Positions 34,004-44,100 of a stretch of 64,000 nt of DNA are shown here, one piece after another. How positions within the stretch are numbered: the stretch's first letter is position 1; every line of letters starts with the position of its first letter. The stretch is from NCBI GenBank assembly GCA_029055435.1, contig JAIDDH010000093.1, forward strand, positions 1-64,000. The letters are read 5' to 3'. The notes under the pieces were generated by a model. It saw only the letters and a program-made list of their open reading frames with translations, ran no database searches and was not told where the DNA came from. The position numbers were made by a program, and so were the translations under genes. Source of the stretch: Acetatifactor sp. GTDB taxonomy: Bacteria; Bacillota; Clostridia; Lachnospirales; Lachnospiraceae.

Positions 34004-36069
34004 GATGGAACCCGGAGACAAGGGTCAAGAAGCTGGCGCTTGCCTATCAGACCGGCTGGGAATATACGCCTCACAGCCGGGAAGCCGGAAGCGTCCTCAC
34101 GGATATTTTTCTGGACATGATGCGGGACAATCGGCAGCGCTATGAAAATATATGGGAGAAGCACAGGCAGGAGTTTCTGGCCGCGATGCCGCCGCAGGAC
34201 AGGGAGGCGCGCAGATTAAAAACCGGTCTGGCGGTGAGGGCTTCCGGGGGGAGCCATGGCGGATGGCTTGCCCGACAGACGGGAGTTTATATGGCGCCCG
34301 AAGAGGGCGACCTGCTGCGCTTTACCGTGCAGGAGGATATTCAGCTTACCGCCGCGAAGCTTCGCTATGCGGTATATCAAAAGGGACTGTGTGCATGGCT
34401 GACCTATGAGGGTGGGGCGGACAGAGGACAGGATGCTTTTGGGATATCGCTGTTTCAGGAGACTGGTACAGAGCTGAGTCATCCGGTTTTTTGCTGGCGC
34501 TTTCGGGATATTTGCAATGGCAGGACGTCCGTGCGGTTTGAGGTGGAGTCCGCATCGCAGGGGGACAGTGCTCTGTGCGGGGAGGACGGCGCTCTTCCGG
34601 GCAATTGGAAAATCGGCGACGGAACCAATACATATCCTATGGAATGGACGCAGTCGGAGGGACAATGTCTGTTGGAGGGACTCACGCCCGCTTTTGCCGG
34701 AAATCTGGAGGAGACCCAATATGAAATCTGTCTGGAGATTCCCGCAGAAGAGGAACTGAGCTCTTCGTGGCTAGAAACGCTTTCCCGGGGGATTTGCCTG
34801 ATAGAAGAGGGTATATGCCGGGAGCCGGAGCTGTGTCTGACGGCAGCTGGCGTCTGTGACGGAGAACGGCTGCTGCCTTTCACGGATGCACCTGAGACTG
34901 CCGCGTGCTGTTATCTGGCCTGTGACAGTGTGATGGCGGTAAAGGGCAGAGAGGTGACGCTTAAGTTTACGGAAAATTATGAGACAGAGGAAAAGGCTCC
35001 GCCGGGAGTTTCCAAAGAATATCGGAAGCTCTATAAAAAATATCCCTGGCTGAAATCTATGGAAATCATGCAGGAATGGGAAGTCAGGGAGACTCTGTGG
35101 GAATATTTTGACGGGAGCTTCTGGCGAAAGCTGCCCGGGAGCGACGGATGGGAGACCGGATGCAGACCTGAGAAGAAGGGAGAGCATTTGCTCAGCTGGA
35201 CGGTGCCTCGGGATATGCGGTCTTGCAGCATTGAAGGAGAAGAACATTATTATATCCGACTTCGTCTGGTCAGGGCGGACAATGCATACGCTGCTTATTA
35301 TCGTAAAACGATTCCCGTGCTGAAGCACATCAGCTTCGTGACCGAGGGCCGCAGGATAGAGCCGGAAGACCGGGAGCTGCCGGATATCTCGGAGGCCGGT
35401 CAGAAAAGAATGTATCTTGGATTTGACAGAGAAATTACCTGCCACAATTGCTGGTATACGGATTCCGGGCGTTTGGAGTTCTCACCGGAACAGATCAGGG
35501 GCAGACAGATTCGATTTGACAGAGAGGCTTTCTGGGTGGAGCTGGAGTGCAGGGAGCCTGTGACACTCTCCGCCCTCTATGCCAATTATGTGGAGATACT
35601 GGAACTCATGAAAGAGGGGGAGCCGAAGGCCGCCGACCTGCAGCTTCCCGCGGGGACGGCTTTTCATGTGGAGACGGACAGAATGGGAGTGCTGGATGCC
35701 ATATCAGTATATGATGCGCGATATGACGGCCGGGGAACGGTTCTATGGGAGGAGATGCAGTGGAAGGAGAGTTATCCCGCATGTTTCGGCCGGATGATTT
35801 CTGTTATGGATATGGATTTGCTTTTGCAAAGAAGTTACCCGCTTATTAGAGTAGTTTCGTGCAACTATATAGAAAAGAGCCGGGAGCTGACGGTTGTGTT
35901 GGAGCAGCGGAGAGATTGCGGGGAGAATCCTGTACTGCAGAAGCTGCTGCCGGAAATTCAAGAATGGCTGGAGGAGACGCTTCGTTATATGGGTCTGTTG
36001 TGGCTGAGCGATTGTCATGTAAATTGTATGGAAAAGGAGGAAATGCCGGATGGAAAAATCACTGGATGA
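34000..36069 (+). CDS. baseplate J-like protein (Pvc11-like)
   Basis: A 689-aa baseplate wedge component. The N-terminus (KLALAYQTGWEYTPHSREAGSVLTDIFLDMM) and the internal beta-rich domains are typical of the larger of two gpJ-type proteins in eCIS. The C-terminal third ends with a conserved-looking helix pair. It is coupled to the gp25 gene by a 4-nt overlap and to the next gene by a 20-nt overlap, fitting stoichiometric assembly with Pvc12. Confidence 0.82.
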   Translation: MRWNPETRVKKLALAYQTGWEYTPHSREAGSVLTDIFLDMMRDNRQRYENIWEKHRQEFLAAMPPQDREARRLKTGLAVRASGGSHGGWLARQTGVYMAPEEGDLLRFTVQEDIQLTAAKLRYAVYQKGLCAWLTYEGGADRGQDAFGISLFQETGTELSHPVFCWRFRDICNGRTSVRFEVESASQGDSALCGEDGALPGNWKIGDGTNTYPMEWTQSEGQCLLEGLTPAFAGNLEETQYEICLEIPAEEELSSSWLETLSRGICLIEEGICREPELCLTAAGVCDGERLLPFTDAPETAACCYLACDSVMAVKGREVTLKFTENYETEEKAPPGVSKEYRKLYKKYPWLKSMEIMQEWEVRETLWEYFDGSFWRKLPGSDGWETGCRPEKKGEHLLSWTVPRDMRSCSIEGEEHYYIRLRLVRADNAYAAYYRKTIPVLKHISFVTEGRRIEPEDRELPDISEAGQKRMYLGFDREITCHNCWYTDSGRLEFSPEQIRGRQIRFDREAFWVELECREPVTLSALYANYVEILELMKEGEPKAADLQLPAGTAFHVETDRMGVLDAISVYDARYDGRGTVLWEEMQWKESYPACFGRMISVMDMDLLLQRSYPLIRVVSCNYIEKSRELTVVLEQRRDCGENPVLQKLLPEIQEWLEETLRYMGLLWLSDCHVNCMEKEEMPDGKITG

Positions 36070-37807
36070 CAGCAGTTATCACGCCGTCTATGAAAAGGCC
36101 ATGAAGCGGCTGCAGAGCCAGGCACCCTGGTGGACACACAGAGAATTATCCGATCCGGGCATTACGATATTGGAGCTCTGGGTGCTCCTGGCCGATATGC
36201 AGAGTTTTTATCTGGATCAGGTGCAGGAGAGCCATTATCGCAAATATCTGAAGCTTTTGGGCATTGCGCCGGACGAGGGGGAGTGTGCCCGGGCAAGGAT
36301 ATTTTTTGATGATGTGACGGAAGATTGCACGATACCCCGGGGCACAAAGCTTCTGGCGGACAGGATGGTGTTTGAGATGGAGGAGGAGACGGAGCTCACC
36401 GCAAATTGTCTGACGGGCTTTTATCAGGGTGACGGCAGGAATCGGATAGAGGTCATGGGAATGCGCCGCAAGAACAGATTCGCACTGCTGGAAAAGGAAA
36501 AAGACCCGCTTTTTACTTTAACATTAAAAAATGCCGTGGGGAGGGGGAGGGAAATCACCTTCTTTGTGCTGTTAAGCGAGCAGGACAAGCGCAATCCCGT
36601 GGAGGGAGATTTCTGTATGGCCCGTCTGGCATGGGAATACCGGACGGCAAAAGGCTGGCGGGAGGCCCGAGTAGTCGGGGACGAGACGAAGGGACTGCTT
36701 TACAGCGGACAAATCTGTCTGCGTGTGGATGGTGAGATGACAGGCGGGGAAGAGGGTTACTCCATACGGTGCCGGATAAAAAAGGGCGGCTATGACGTTA
36801 TGCCGGTGCTGTACAAAATTTGTCTGAACACGGGGAGAGCCATACAGAGAGACACACAGTGCTGTGAGGAGCAGTTTACACTCTCCTTAAACCATCCCCG
36901 CGCAGTGCTGCAGAGCTATCTGGCGAAAACGGGAGAGCTGCAGGTATTTATCAGACGGGAGAGTGACATATGGGAGGATATCACGGAGGACTGTGACATC
37001 GATCCCCCCATCACGGTCGGACAGCGGGAGAGATATGTGTGTCTTGCGAAAAAACATCTTCTTGAGGGGGAGGCCGAATACCGAATCGTGTGCAGTGTGC
37101 CGGAGATGAGTCAGCAGTATCGGCCCTGTCATATCACAGGAGTCACTTCCCAGCAGATCACGCTTCCCTGGCAGGGGATTTTGAAGAGAGAGGTAAAACT
37201 GATGCTTCGGCAGGAGACCGGAGGAAAGCTGTATCGGGAGTATGGGCAGCAGGAGCCTGAGCAGACCCGTTTTGCCAATGCGTGGCATTGGCAGGAGGAA
37301 AACATCCGGCTGGGAGACGGCAGACATGGCCATATTCCCGGGGAGGCGGAGGATGGTCTGCTTCTGACCTCTCTCGCGTTATCCAATGGCGAGGAGGGAA
37401 ATGTGGCTATCGGCAAAATCAGAACATGGGAGAAACCGGAGCTCTTTGAGCATATCACTTTTCGCAATATGATGACGGGAAAGGGCGGCAGGGATGGAAG
37501 AAAGCCCTCGGAACAATTTGCTGAAGTGCGCAGCCTGCTCTTGCGGGAAAACCGGCTTGTGACAAAGAAGGATATTCGGAGGCTTGCCAAAGAGACGCCG
37601 GGGCTGCTGATTAAGGAAGTTGCGGCTGAGTGGCGGGATGGTGTTACTCTGGTGACGATTATCCCGAAGGAGCCTTTAAAACACCCGGGATGTGTGGAGA
37701 AATATCGAATGGAGACGGCAAAATATCTGGAACAGTACCGCATAGCGGCCGGTAAATTAAAGGTTCTGGTGGCTGAGAGAACAGATTCAGGGGGCATGGA
37801 AGATTGA
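36050..37807 (+). CDS. putative baseplate assembly protein (Pvc12/gpJ-like)
   Basis: A 585-aa protein with AAAAGGAGG nine bases upstream of ATG 36050. The N-terminus is characteristic of gpJ-family baseplate assembly proteins: ELSDPGITILELWVLLADMQSFYLDQV, YLKLLGIAP and IPRGTKLLADRMVFEME. The C-terminus has ETPGLLIKEVAAEW and the VTIIPKEP strand found near the end of gpJ proteins. It forms the wedge ring with the preceding protein. Confidence 0.9.
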   Translation: MEKSLDDSSYHAVYEKAMKRLQSQAPWWTHRELSDPGITILELWVLLADMQSFYLDQVQESHYRKYLKLLGIAPDEGECARARIFFDDVTEDCTIPRGTKLLADRMVFEMEEETELTANCLTGFYQGDGRNRIEVMGMRRKNRFALLEKEKDPLFTLTLKNAVGRGREITFFVLLSEQDKRNPVEGDFCMARLAWEYRTAKGWREARVVGDETKGLLYSGQICLRVDGEMTGGEEGYSIRCRIKKGGYDVMPVLYKICLNTGRAIQRDTQCCEEQFTLSLNHPRAVLQSYLAKTGELQVFIRRESDIWEDITEDCDIDPPITVGQRERYVCLAKKHLLEGEAEYRIVCSVPEMSQQYRPCHITGVTSQQITLPWQGILKREVKLMLRQETGGKLYREYGQQEPEQTRFANAWHWQEENIRLGDGRHGHIPGEAEDGLLLTSLALSNGEEGNVAIGKIRTWEKPELFEHITFRNMMTGKGGRDGRKPSEQFAEVRSLLLRENRLVTKKDIRRLAKETPGLLIKEVAAEWRDGVTLVTIIPKEPLKHPGCVEKYRMETAKYLEQYRIAAGKLKVLVAERTDSGGMED

Positions 37808-38808
37808 AGAAACAGTGTCTTTCCGATGAGTATTTATCAGGATGCGGATTCCAAAAGGGCTTTGTTCAGGAAAAAGAGGGAAAACTCAAGCTGCCTGCAA
37901 AGGGTGGGGAGGGCATTTTTGTCAGTCAGACCTATGACAGCGGAGAAAGGCAGACTCAATGGAATCGTATCGTTCTTGATATCAGCTATAATGCAGTGTT
38001 CCACGCGTATGTCTGGCTTTTTGACGACAGGCGGGAAGGGGAAAAGGCCGATGCTATCGTGGATATGGAGGAGCGGTTTGACTATATAAAAGAGCGGGCC
38101 CAGTATGATTCCAACTACCGGGATCAGCTCCTGTACGGTCACGACGAAGGGATGGGACGATATGCAAAGATCGCGGTAAAAATCACCCCGGAAGGTGAAA
38201 ATGAGGTGGTCTTCAAGGGCTATGCCATGTCCTTTCCCAAGGAGAGCTTTGTCGCCTATTTGCCCGTTATCTATCGGAATAATCTGCAATTGGAACGCTT
38301 TCTTGCGGTGTACCAGAATATATATCTGGAACTGGAGGAAAAGATAGACGCTCTGGCTAAGGAGCTGGATTATGAGTGCTGCAGCTATAAACAGGTTGTG
38401 AGGCTGGCAGAGTGGATGGGCTGGGGAGAGTTGGCGGACCGGGTGGACGAAAGGACTCTGCGGGAGCTCTTGCGGGAGGGGATCTCTCTGGCGGGGAGAA
38501 AGGGAACCTGTGGATATTATACCCGGCTGGCGGAGATTTTGTGGAATCAGAAGGCAATTATGCTGGAGGAGCCGGACAGGCGCAGAGCCACCGTGCTGAT
38601 TAAGGGCAGGCCGAAGGACGGGTGGGAGGCCTGTCTGGAGTGGATGAAGAGAACGGCGCCCATAGGCGTGAGCATCGATTTTGTTTTCCTGCACAGGACA
38701 GACCGGCTGGACGGGCAGTATTTTCTGGATGTGACCGCCTGCCTGTCCCGGTATGAATCGGAGCTGTGTGAGGGCGGAGTCTGCATCGACAGTTTGAAAC
38801 TATTATAA
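37804..38808 (+). CDS. phage tail protein I-like baseplate component
   Basis: A 334-aa protein starting at TTG 37804 within the previous stop (TTGA). Residues about 150-300 match the tail P2 gpI / Pvc10-13 region: YLPVIYRNNLQLERFLAVYQ, LAEWMGWGELADRVDERTLRELL, AGRKGTCGYYTRL, TAPIGVSIDFVFL. The first 140 residues form a beta-rich extension. In phages gpI connects baseplate to fibres; no fibre gene follows here. Confidence 0.87.
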   Translation: MKKQCLSDEYLSGCGFQKGFVQEKEGKLKLPAKGGEGIFVSQTYDSGERQTQWNRIVLDISYNAVFHAYVWLFDDRREGEKADAIVDMEERFDYIKERAQYDSNYRDQLLYGHDEGMGRYAKIAVKITPEGENEVVFKGYAMSFPKESFVAYLPVIYRNNLQLERFLAVYQNIYLELEEKIDALAKELDYECCSYKQVVRLAEWMGWGELADRVDERTLRELLREGISLAGRKGTCGYYTRLAEILWNQKAIMLEEPDRRRATVLIKGRPKDGWEACLEWMKRTAPIGVSIDFVFLHRTDRLDGQYFLDVTACLSRYESELCEGGVCIDSLKLL

Positions 38809-38827
38809 TTTTGAAACTACTATAATT
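38794..38827 (+). repeat. 17-bp tandem duplication at the end of the gpI gene
   Basis: TTGAAACTATTATAATT (38794-38810) is directly repeated as TTGAAACTACTATAATT (38811-38827) with one mismatch. The first copy contains the gpI stop codon (38806-38808); the second lies in the gap before the ATPase gene. It looks like a recent slippage or duplication event. Confidence 0.8.
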
Positions 38828-38842
38828 CGGAGGAGGCAGCAG

Positions 38843-40837
38843 ATGGAAGGATATTGTTCTATAGAGGAACAGACACAGGATTATATTGCGCTTTTTATGC
38901 TCCTCCAGCAAAAAAATACCGAAGCGGAAAGTCTGCAGATGTCTTTCGGGAAAGCAGGAAGAAGTATTGCGGACCGGGAGCAGGCCAGCGGTATATTTCT
39001 TCCCTCCGTGCATTTAAAAAAATGCTATGCGCTGACGGAGACAGCTTTTTTCCTGGTGATGTTTGCTTTCTGCTGTGAGATTGAGGGAGGACTGTGTCTG
39101 GAATTTCGGGAAAAATATCATGAGAGGCGGCCGAATCTGCAATACGCGCTTCATCTGTTATCTGCTGTCCTGCCCGTGGACTTTGCGCAGATTGCGCAGC
39201 TTAGTCAGGAGGAGGGGGAGCTTGGCGATATCCTGGCGATGTCCCCGGAGGGCGGGGAGAACGGCGGCCTGTTGCTGCAGCCGTTAGTCTTGAATCGGTC
39301 GGCGTTTCATTTTCTCCTGACGGGCGCGTTGCGAAAAGGAGCCTGGTATCGGCCCTTTTTTCCCGGAGAGGACAACGAGTGGGAAGAGCTGCCCGGGGAG
39401 CAGGACATGCTACCGCTGCATGAGCGGGAGGCAGGGATTCTCTGTCATCACATTCAGACAAATTGTCATTCCGTCCGCCCTGAGAAAACGCGTCCCTTCC
39501 GGATTCTTCTGCACGGGAGCCGGGGTGTGGGGAAACATACACTTTTATGCCGCATATGCCGTCAACAGTCTGTCAACGCGATATTTGTCAACATGAAGCG
39601 GATGCAGAGAGAGGAGAGGCGCTTGTGGGAGAGGAACAGGCAGACCTTGCGGCTTTTCTGCAGACTTGCTATGGATGTGGTGGTTCTGGAGTTTATGGAG
39701 AATCGGTCGGAGACTGTTTCAGACAGCCGGAGCCAGGTGGAGTCTATGGATATTTTGTTGGAGGAGAATCTGGGGGATATGCCGGTGATCTTTTTGACGG
39801 AGACACCGGAATGTGCCCGGATGGCGGAGAGATTCGCGCAATTATGGCTGGAGCCGGCGCAGCGGCTGACCCCGGCGGAACAGAAGCTGGCACTGGAGAC
39901 ATGGCTTAAGCCCGAAGAGCGCCGGGAATGGCAGACGCAGCTGCTGGGAAAGTATCGGCTGAATATTGGAGAATTCCGGGAAAAGCAAAAGGCTGTCACA
40001 CTCTGGGCGGAGGCGGAGGGCGTCTCCCCGGCAGACCCTGCCGCATGGGAGGCGGGGCTGCGGGAGAGAAATGTCTTGTCCGGTCTCGGGAGAGTGATCG
40101 AGAACAGCGATGCTTCGGAGGAGATTGTGCTGTCGCAGGAGTGCCGCAGACAGCTTGAGACAGTGATAGAGCTGGCAAAAGGCTGGACGGGCAGACAGGG
40201 GCTTCATTTGTTGTTTCACGGAAGCTCCGGTACCGGTAAGACCATGGCCGCCTCCATTCTCGCAAAGAGACTGCACCTTCCTCTTTTTAAGGTGGACTTA
40301 TCCCAGATATTTGACAAATATATCGGTGAGACGGAAAAGCATATGGACGAGATATTCCACATTGCTCAGAAGAATCATTATCTTTTATTTTTTGATGAGG
40401 CTGACGCGCTGTTTTCAAAGAGAACCGGAATCCAGGATGCCCGGGACAAATACGCAAATGTCTCTACATCGTATCTGCTGCAGCGGATAGAGGAGTATGA
40501 CGGAATGCTGATTATGGCCACCAATCTGTTAAACCATTTTGACGACGCCTTTGTGCGCAGAGTTCGGTTTGTCATTAAATTTCGGAATTTGGATGAGGGA
40601 GGCAGAGAGCTTTTGTGGGAAAAGGCTCTGGCCGGAGAGCTGCCTGTGGCGGAGGATGTGTCCTATCGTGAGTTGTCGCGGGCAGCGGAGCTGAGTCCTG
40701 CCCGGATTCGTGCCGCCGCCCGGGTGGCCGGAATGCTGGCGGTCTGTGAGGAGAGCAGTTTTATTACGAAAGAGCATCTCCGAAGGGCTTTGGAGCTGGA
40801 GGCGGGGAAGGATGAGACGACGGTGAGAGGCTTTTAG
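38843..40837 (+). CDS. AAA+ ATPase of the eCIS (Pvc15-like)
   Basis: A 664-aa protein with two P-loop regions. The C-terminal AAA+ domain is complete: Walker A GSSGTGKT (Lys466), Walker B LLFFDEADA (Asp518-Glu519), a sensor-1 Asn (MATNLLNHFDDAF) and arginine residues VRRVRF. The N-terminal part has a second, degenerate loop GSRGVGKH (Lys231). Pvc15 is needed for particle assembly or cargo loading. GGAGGAGGC precedes the ATG. The XRE gene follows after 64 bases. Confidence 0.93.
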   Translation: MEGYCSIEEQTQDYIALFMLLQQKNTEAESLQMSFGKAGRSIADREQASGIFLPSVHLKKCYALTETAFFLVMFAFCCEIEGGLCLEFREKYHERRPNLQYALHLLSAVLPVDFAQIAQLSQEEGELGDILAMSPEGGENGGLLLQPLVLNRSAFHFLLTGALRKGAWYRPFFPGEDNEWEELPGEQDMLPLHEREAGILCHHIQTNCHSVRPEKTRPFRILLHGSRGVGKHTLLCRICRQQSVNAIFVNMKRMQREERRLWERNRQTLRLFCRLAMDVVVLEFMENRSETVSDSRSQVESMDILLEENLGDMPVIFLTETPECARMAERFAQLWLEPAQRLTPAEQKLALETWLKPEERREWQTQLLGKYRLNIGEFREKQKAVTLWAEAEGVSPADPAAWEAGLRERNVLSGLGRVIENSDASEEIVLSQECRRQLETVIELAKGWTGRQGLHLLFHGSSGTGKTMAASILAKRLHLPLFKVDLSQIFDKYIGETEKHMDEIFHIAQKNHYLLFFDEADALFSKRTGIQDARDKYANVSTSYLLQRIEEYDGMLIMATNLLNHFDDAFVRRVRFVIKFRNLDEGGRELLWEKALAGELPVAEDVSYRELSRAAELSPARIRAAARVAGMLAVCEESSFITKEHLRRALELEAGKDETTVRGF

Positions 40838-40901
40838 GGGTTACGGTGGTTTGAGTCTGTTTCCCCGGGAACCGTCTGATCGGAAGAGGCAAAAGATAAA
40901 T

Positions 40902-41114
40902 ATGAGGAAAGACTATGTGACTGTTATGAGGGAGCTGCGAGAGGATAATGATTTGGGACAGAAAGAGGTAGCAGCCTATCTGAATATAGACCAGAGAGTG
41001 TACTCTCGCTATGAGACCGGCCAGAATGCGCTGCCCATAGAGAAGGCCATATCGCTGTGTAAATTCTATAAGGTGTCCGCGGATTATTTTCTGGGTCTGG
41101 ACAGTCGAAAGTAA
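40902..41114 (+). CDS. XRE-family helix-turn-helix regulator
   Basis: A 70-aa protein almost entirely formed by a Cro/CI-type HTH: VMRELREDNDLGQKEVAAYL, NIDQRVYSRYETGQNALP, then YKVSADYFLGLD. ATG 40902 is chosen with GGAAGAGG about 11 bases upstream; a TTG at 40851 would overreach into the gap. It lies between the ATPase and the DUF4157 cargo gene on the same strand. A regulator of the operon or of the cargo gene is plausible. Confidence 0.9.
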   Translation: MRKDYVTVMRELREDNDLGQKEVAAYLNIDQRVYSRYETGQNALPIEKAISLCKFYKVSADYFLGLDSRK

Positions 41115-41154
41115 AGTCTGTAGACACAGTCCGTTGTAAAGGAGGAGATGGCAG

Positions 41155-44100
41155 ATGTACGCGCAGCAAACGGCGGAGACAGAGCACAAAGACAGCATTT
41201 CTCAGGAAAGCAATGCTATCACAAACCGAACCGGGGTGCCGGATAATATGAAGAGACAATATGAGGCTCTGTCGGGGCTGTCCATGGATGACGTCCGCGT
41301 GCATTACAATTCCGGGAGGCCGTCACAGTTGGGCGCATTGGCTTATACTCAGGGCAGTCATGTCTATGTGGCCCCGGGGCAGGAACGGCATTTGGGACAT
41401 GAGCTGGGCCATGTGATTCAGCAAAAGCAGGGACGGGTGCGGGCAACGGCGAGCTTTGACGGCGTTGCCGTCAATCTGGATGACAGGCTGGAGCAGGAAG
41501 CGGATAATTATGACAGACAGGCGAGAGCATATGAGGCAGAAAGCGAGAAGACTCGCCGGGAGGAACCTAGTGATATGCCCGGAATCGGAGCGGGCGCGTC
41601 CGGCGGCGTAACGCAGCTTCGTCCGATGGTGGACAGAACACGGAGATGGCCCTTTTATGTGGATGATAAGTATAACCAAAGGGATAAACCGCGGTTTTTG
41701 TTAAAGCTGTTTGTGGAGATGGGAAGATATGTCGTATTCCAGATCAGAGATCATGTGAGGAGAATTTTCTGGGAAAAGGATATAGAATGGGTTAAGGAGA
41801 ATTCAGGTGCAGATTCAGAAATTGCTGGCAGTTTACCCGATAAGGATCATCGTATAACAAGGGAAGACGATTATTTTACAGACAGAAGCTTTGAAAACAA
41901 ATTGGATATTGAAGAATTTATGAGTTTGCAGCCTTTGGATGCTTGGATGGAAGCGTATGAGGAGGCAAATGCGTCCATGGCGGAAATAGATGAATCTGAT
42001 TTGCCAGAAAAAGAGAAAATAAGACAGAAGAATGCTCTTACTATGTATATTCTTCAGCGCCATATTGTGAATGCGCTTTACCGTGCGGAGGAATTGGATA
42101 GGATGGAGTATTCCGGTTCTCCACTGAGTTATCAAAATCGTAGCAGTTATATGCGTTCGGGTGCGGGAAGTTTTGTAGACGCATTGAAGGAACTGCTCTT
42201 AAAACAAGTGCGAATACCTAAAGGGGCGGATGTGATTCTTACAAGAAGCGAAGGAATTCGGCAGGAGCTTGATAAATTTTTTTATTATGTGAAATCAGAA
42301 AATTTTTCCGGGGAAGAGATATCGGGACAAATAGGCGATGTTATACAGCAGATAAAAGCTTTTACAGAAGGTTTACCGCTGTCGGGCGAAAGGGAGGAAA
42401 AACGCAGACAGAACAAAGAGGATGAAAGTTTTCAGAAACATTTGGAGGAATCCAGTCTGTCTCGTATATTTGTGGATTTTATGGATGAAACAAATGAGTT
42501 GTCCTCCGGAATTTTAGAACAGCAACTTTCCCGACAGGAAGAAATGATTTTCCGCCGGGTTGCACAACAAATGGGTTTAACAGAAGATGGTGAAAGGATT
42601 CTCTTTCTGAGTCAAACCGGTAAGTCTTCGGATAAAGGCGGAAGAATGGCGGCGGTAATTCAGCGACTGCAGCGGGAGGACCTGGAGAGGCAGAGTTTTT
42701 TAGTGCAATATATAGCTGATGTAAAGAAAGAGCTAGAAAATGATTCTATGAATTCAGGTAAAAAAAATATGCTGCAGGATAGTTTAAGCCACGCAGAAAC
42801 TGTTCAAGCAACAGGTCAGGTTAATCAGAATAATATTAGCAACCATCTTGCGACAGCATATATTGAATATGTCGGGAACAAACCTGTCACAGATGCCGCA
42901 AGAAGGATGGAAATATTATATCGAAATATAGACTATATTGTAACGGCAGGAAAAACGATTACCCTGCAGACAAGCAACGTGTCGCAGAGCGCATTATTGC
43001 TTGCAAATACCAAAATGGATCATCAGGCAAAGGCTGCCGTGAACAAGGCTGGTTATGTCCCCAGTATCACGGAGGCCATAAGAACGATGCTCGATCAAAT
43101 GGGTCTTTCCCTACCGCAGATCATGAGCTTTGTTTTCACACAGCAGAGAGAGAAAAACTGGAAGAAAACAAGTAAAAGAGAGACAGAAGGCAGAGCAAAA
43201 GCAATGGATGCCGTCGAAACGAGAATGGCACATCCAAAGAAATCGCAATACAACTCGTCGGATATGGAAAGTGCGCGGAACCTGGCCCGGACATATTTCA
43301 CATTCTTTTGCCAAAAGCTGGTGGATTCCCCGGAGATGAATGCAGAAGAGAATCGCAGAATCTTTGTACAGGCATCCACTGTGAAAAAGCTGATAGAGGC
43401 CTGCAATTTATTTGAAAATGATAGAATACCGGCTTTTGTGTGGTATCAATTAGATTATTATCTTGACGCTGCCCTGCATTCGGAAAATCATCTTGTGGAT
43501 TTTACGCGAAATATACAGGCAATTCATGAAATTATTTTATTGGGAATAGAGCTGCAGGGAGAAGAGGCGGCACCGAGAGGAGAGGAGTTCCGACTTGATG
43601 CCCCGGGGGCGAAAGGCACGGGAGCAGAGCTGTATCAGGGCGCTTATCTGGCGGATTATGGATTGAAAGCTTTTGCGCAGGTCTATGACGCGGCTATTGC
43701 CCAGCACGCAGCAGACGTATCAAGAAAAGAGAAACCATTACAAGTTGCAGCCTTTTACAATATTTATTTTGAGTTGACTGAGAAATTAAATGCGACTACA
43801 GGAGCAAATCCCGGGCGGGTAAAGATGAAGGCTCCTGAAAATATTGAGGAGTTTATAGCAGAATTAGAAAATTTGGAGTCGGCGGAAGAAGCACAGAACA
43901 GGCTTCCCGACATTATTATGATTGATATTCATCCCAATGATGCCACAAAGAAAATTATTACTAAAAATGATGTCGCAAAAATGCTTGATAAGATCAACAA
44001 TTACATGACACAGAATAAATGCCGCAAGAAAATAACAGTGATAGTGGATATTACTTTAAATCAGGCCACGGATAATGAAGTAGCTGAAATCCGGGAACGT

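Noticed and set aside
24813..40837. Type VI secretion system
   Set aside because: No TssJ/L/M membrane complex and no ClpV; the ATPase is of the Pvc15 type and the host looks Gram-positive.
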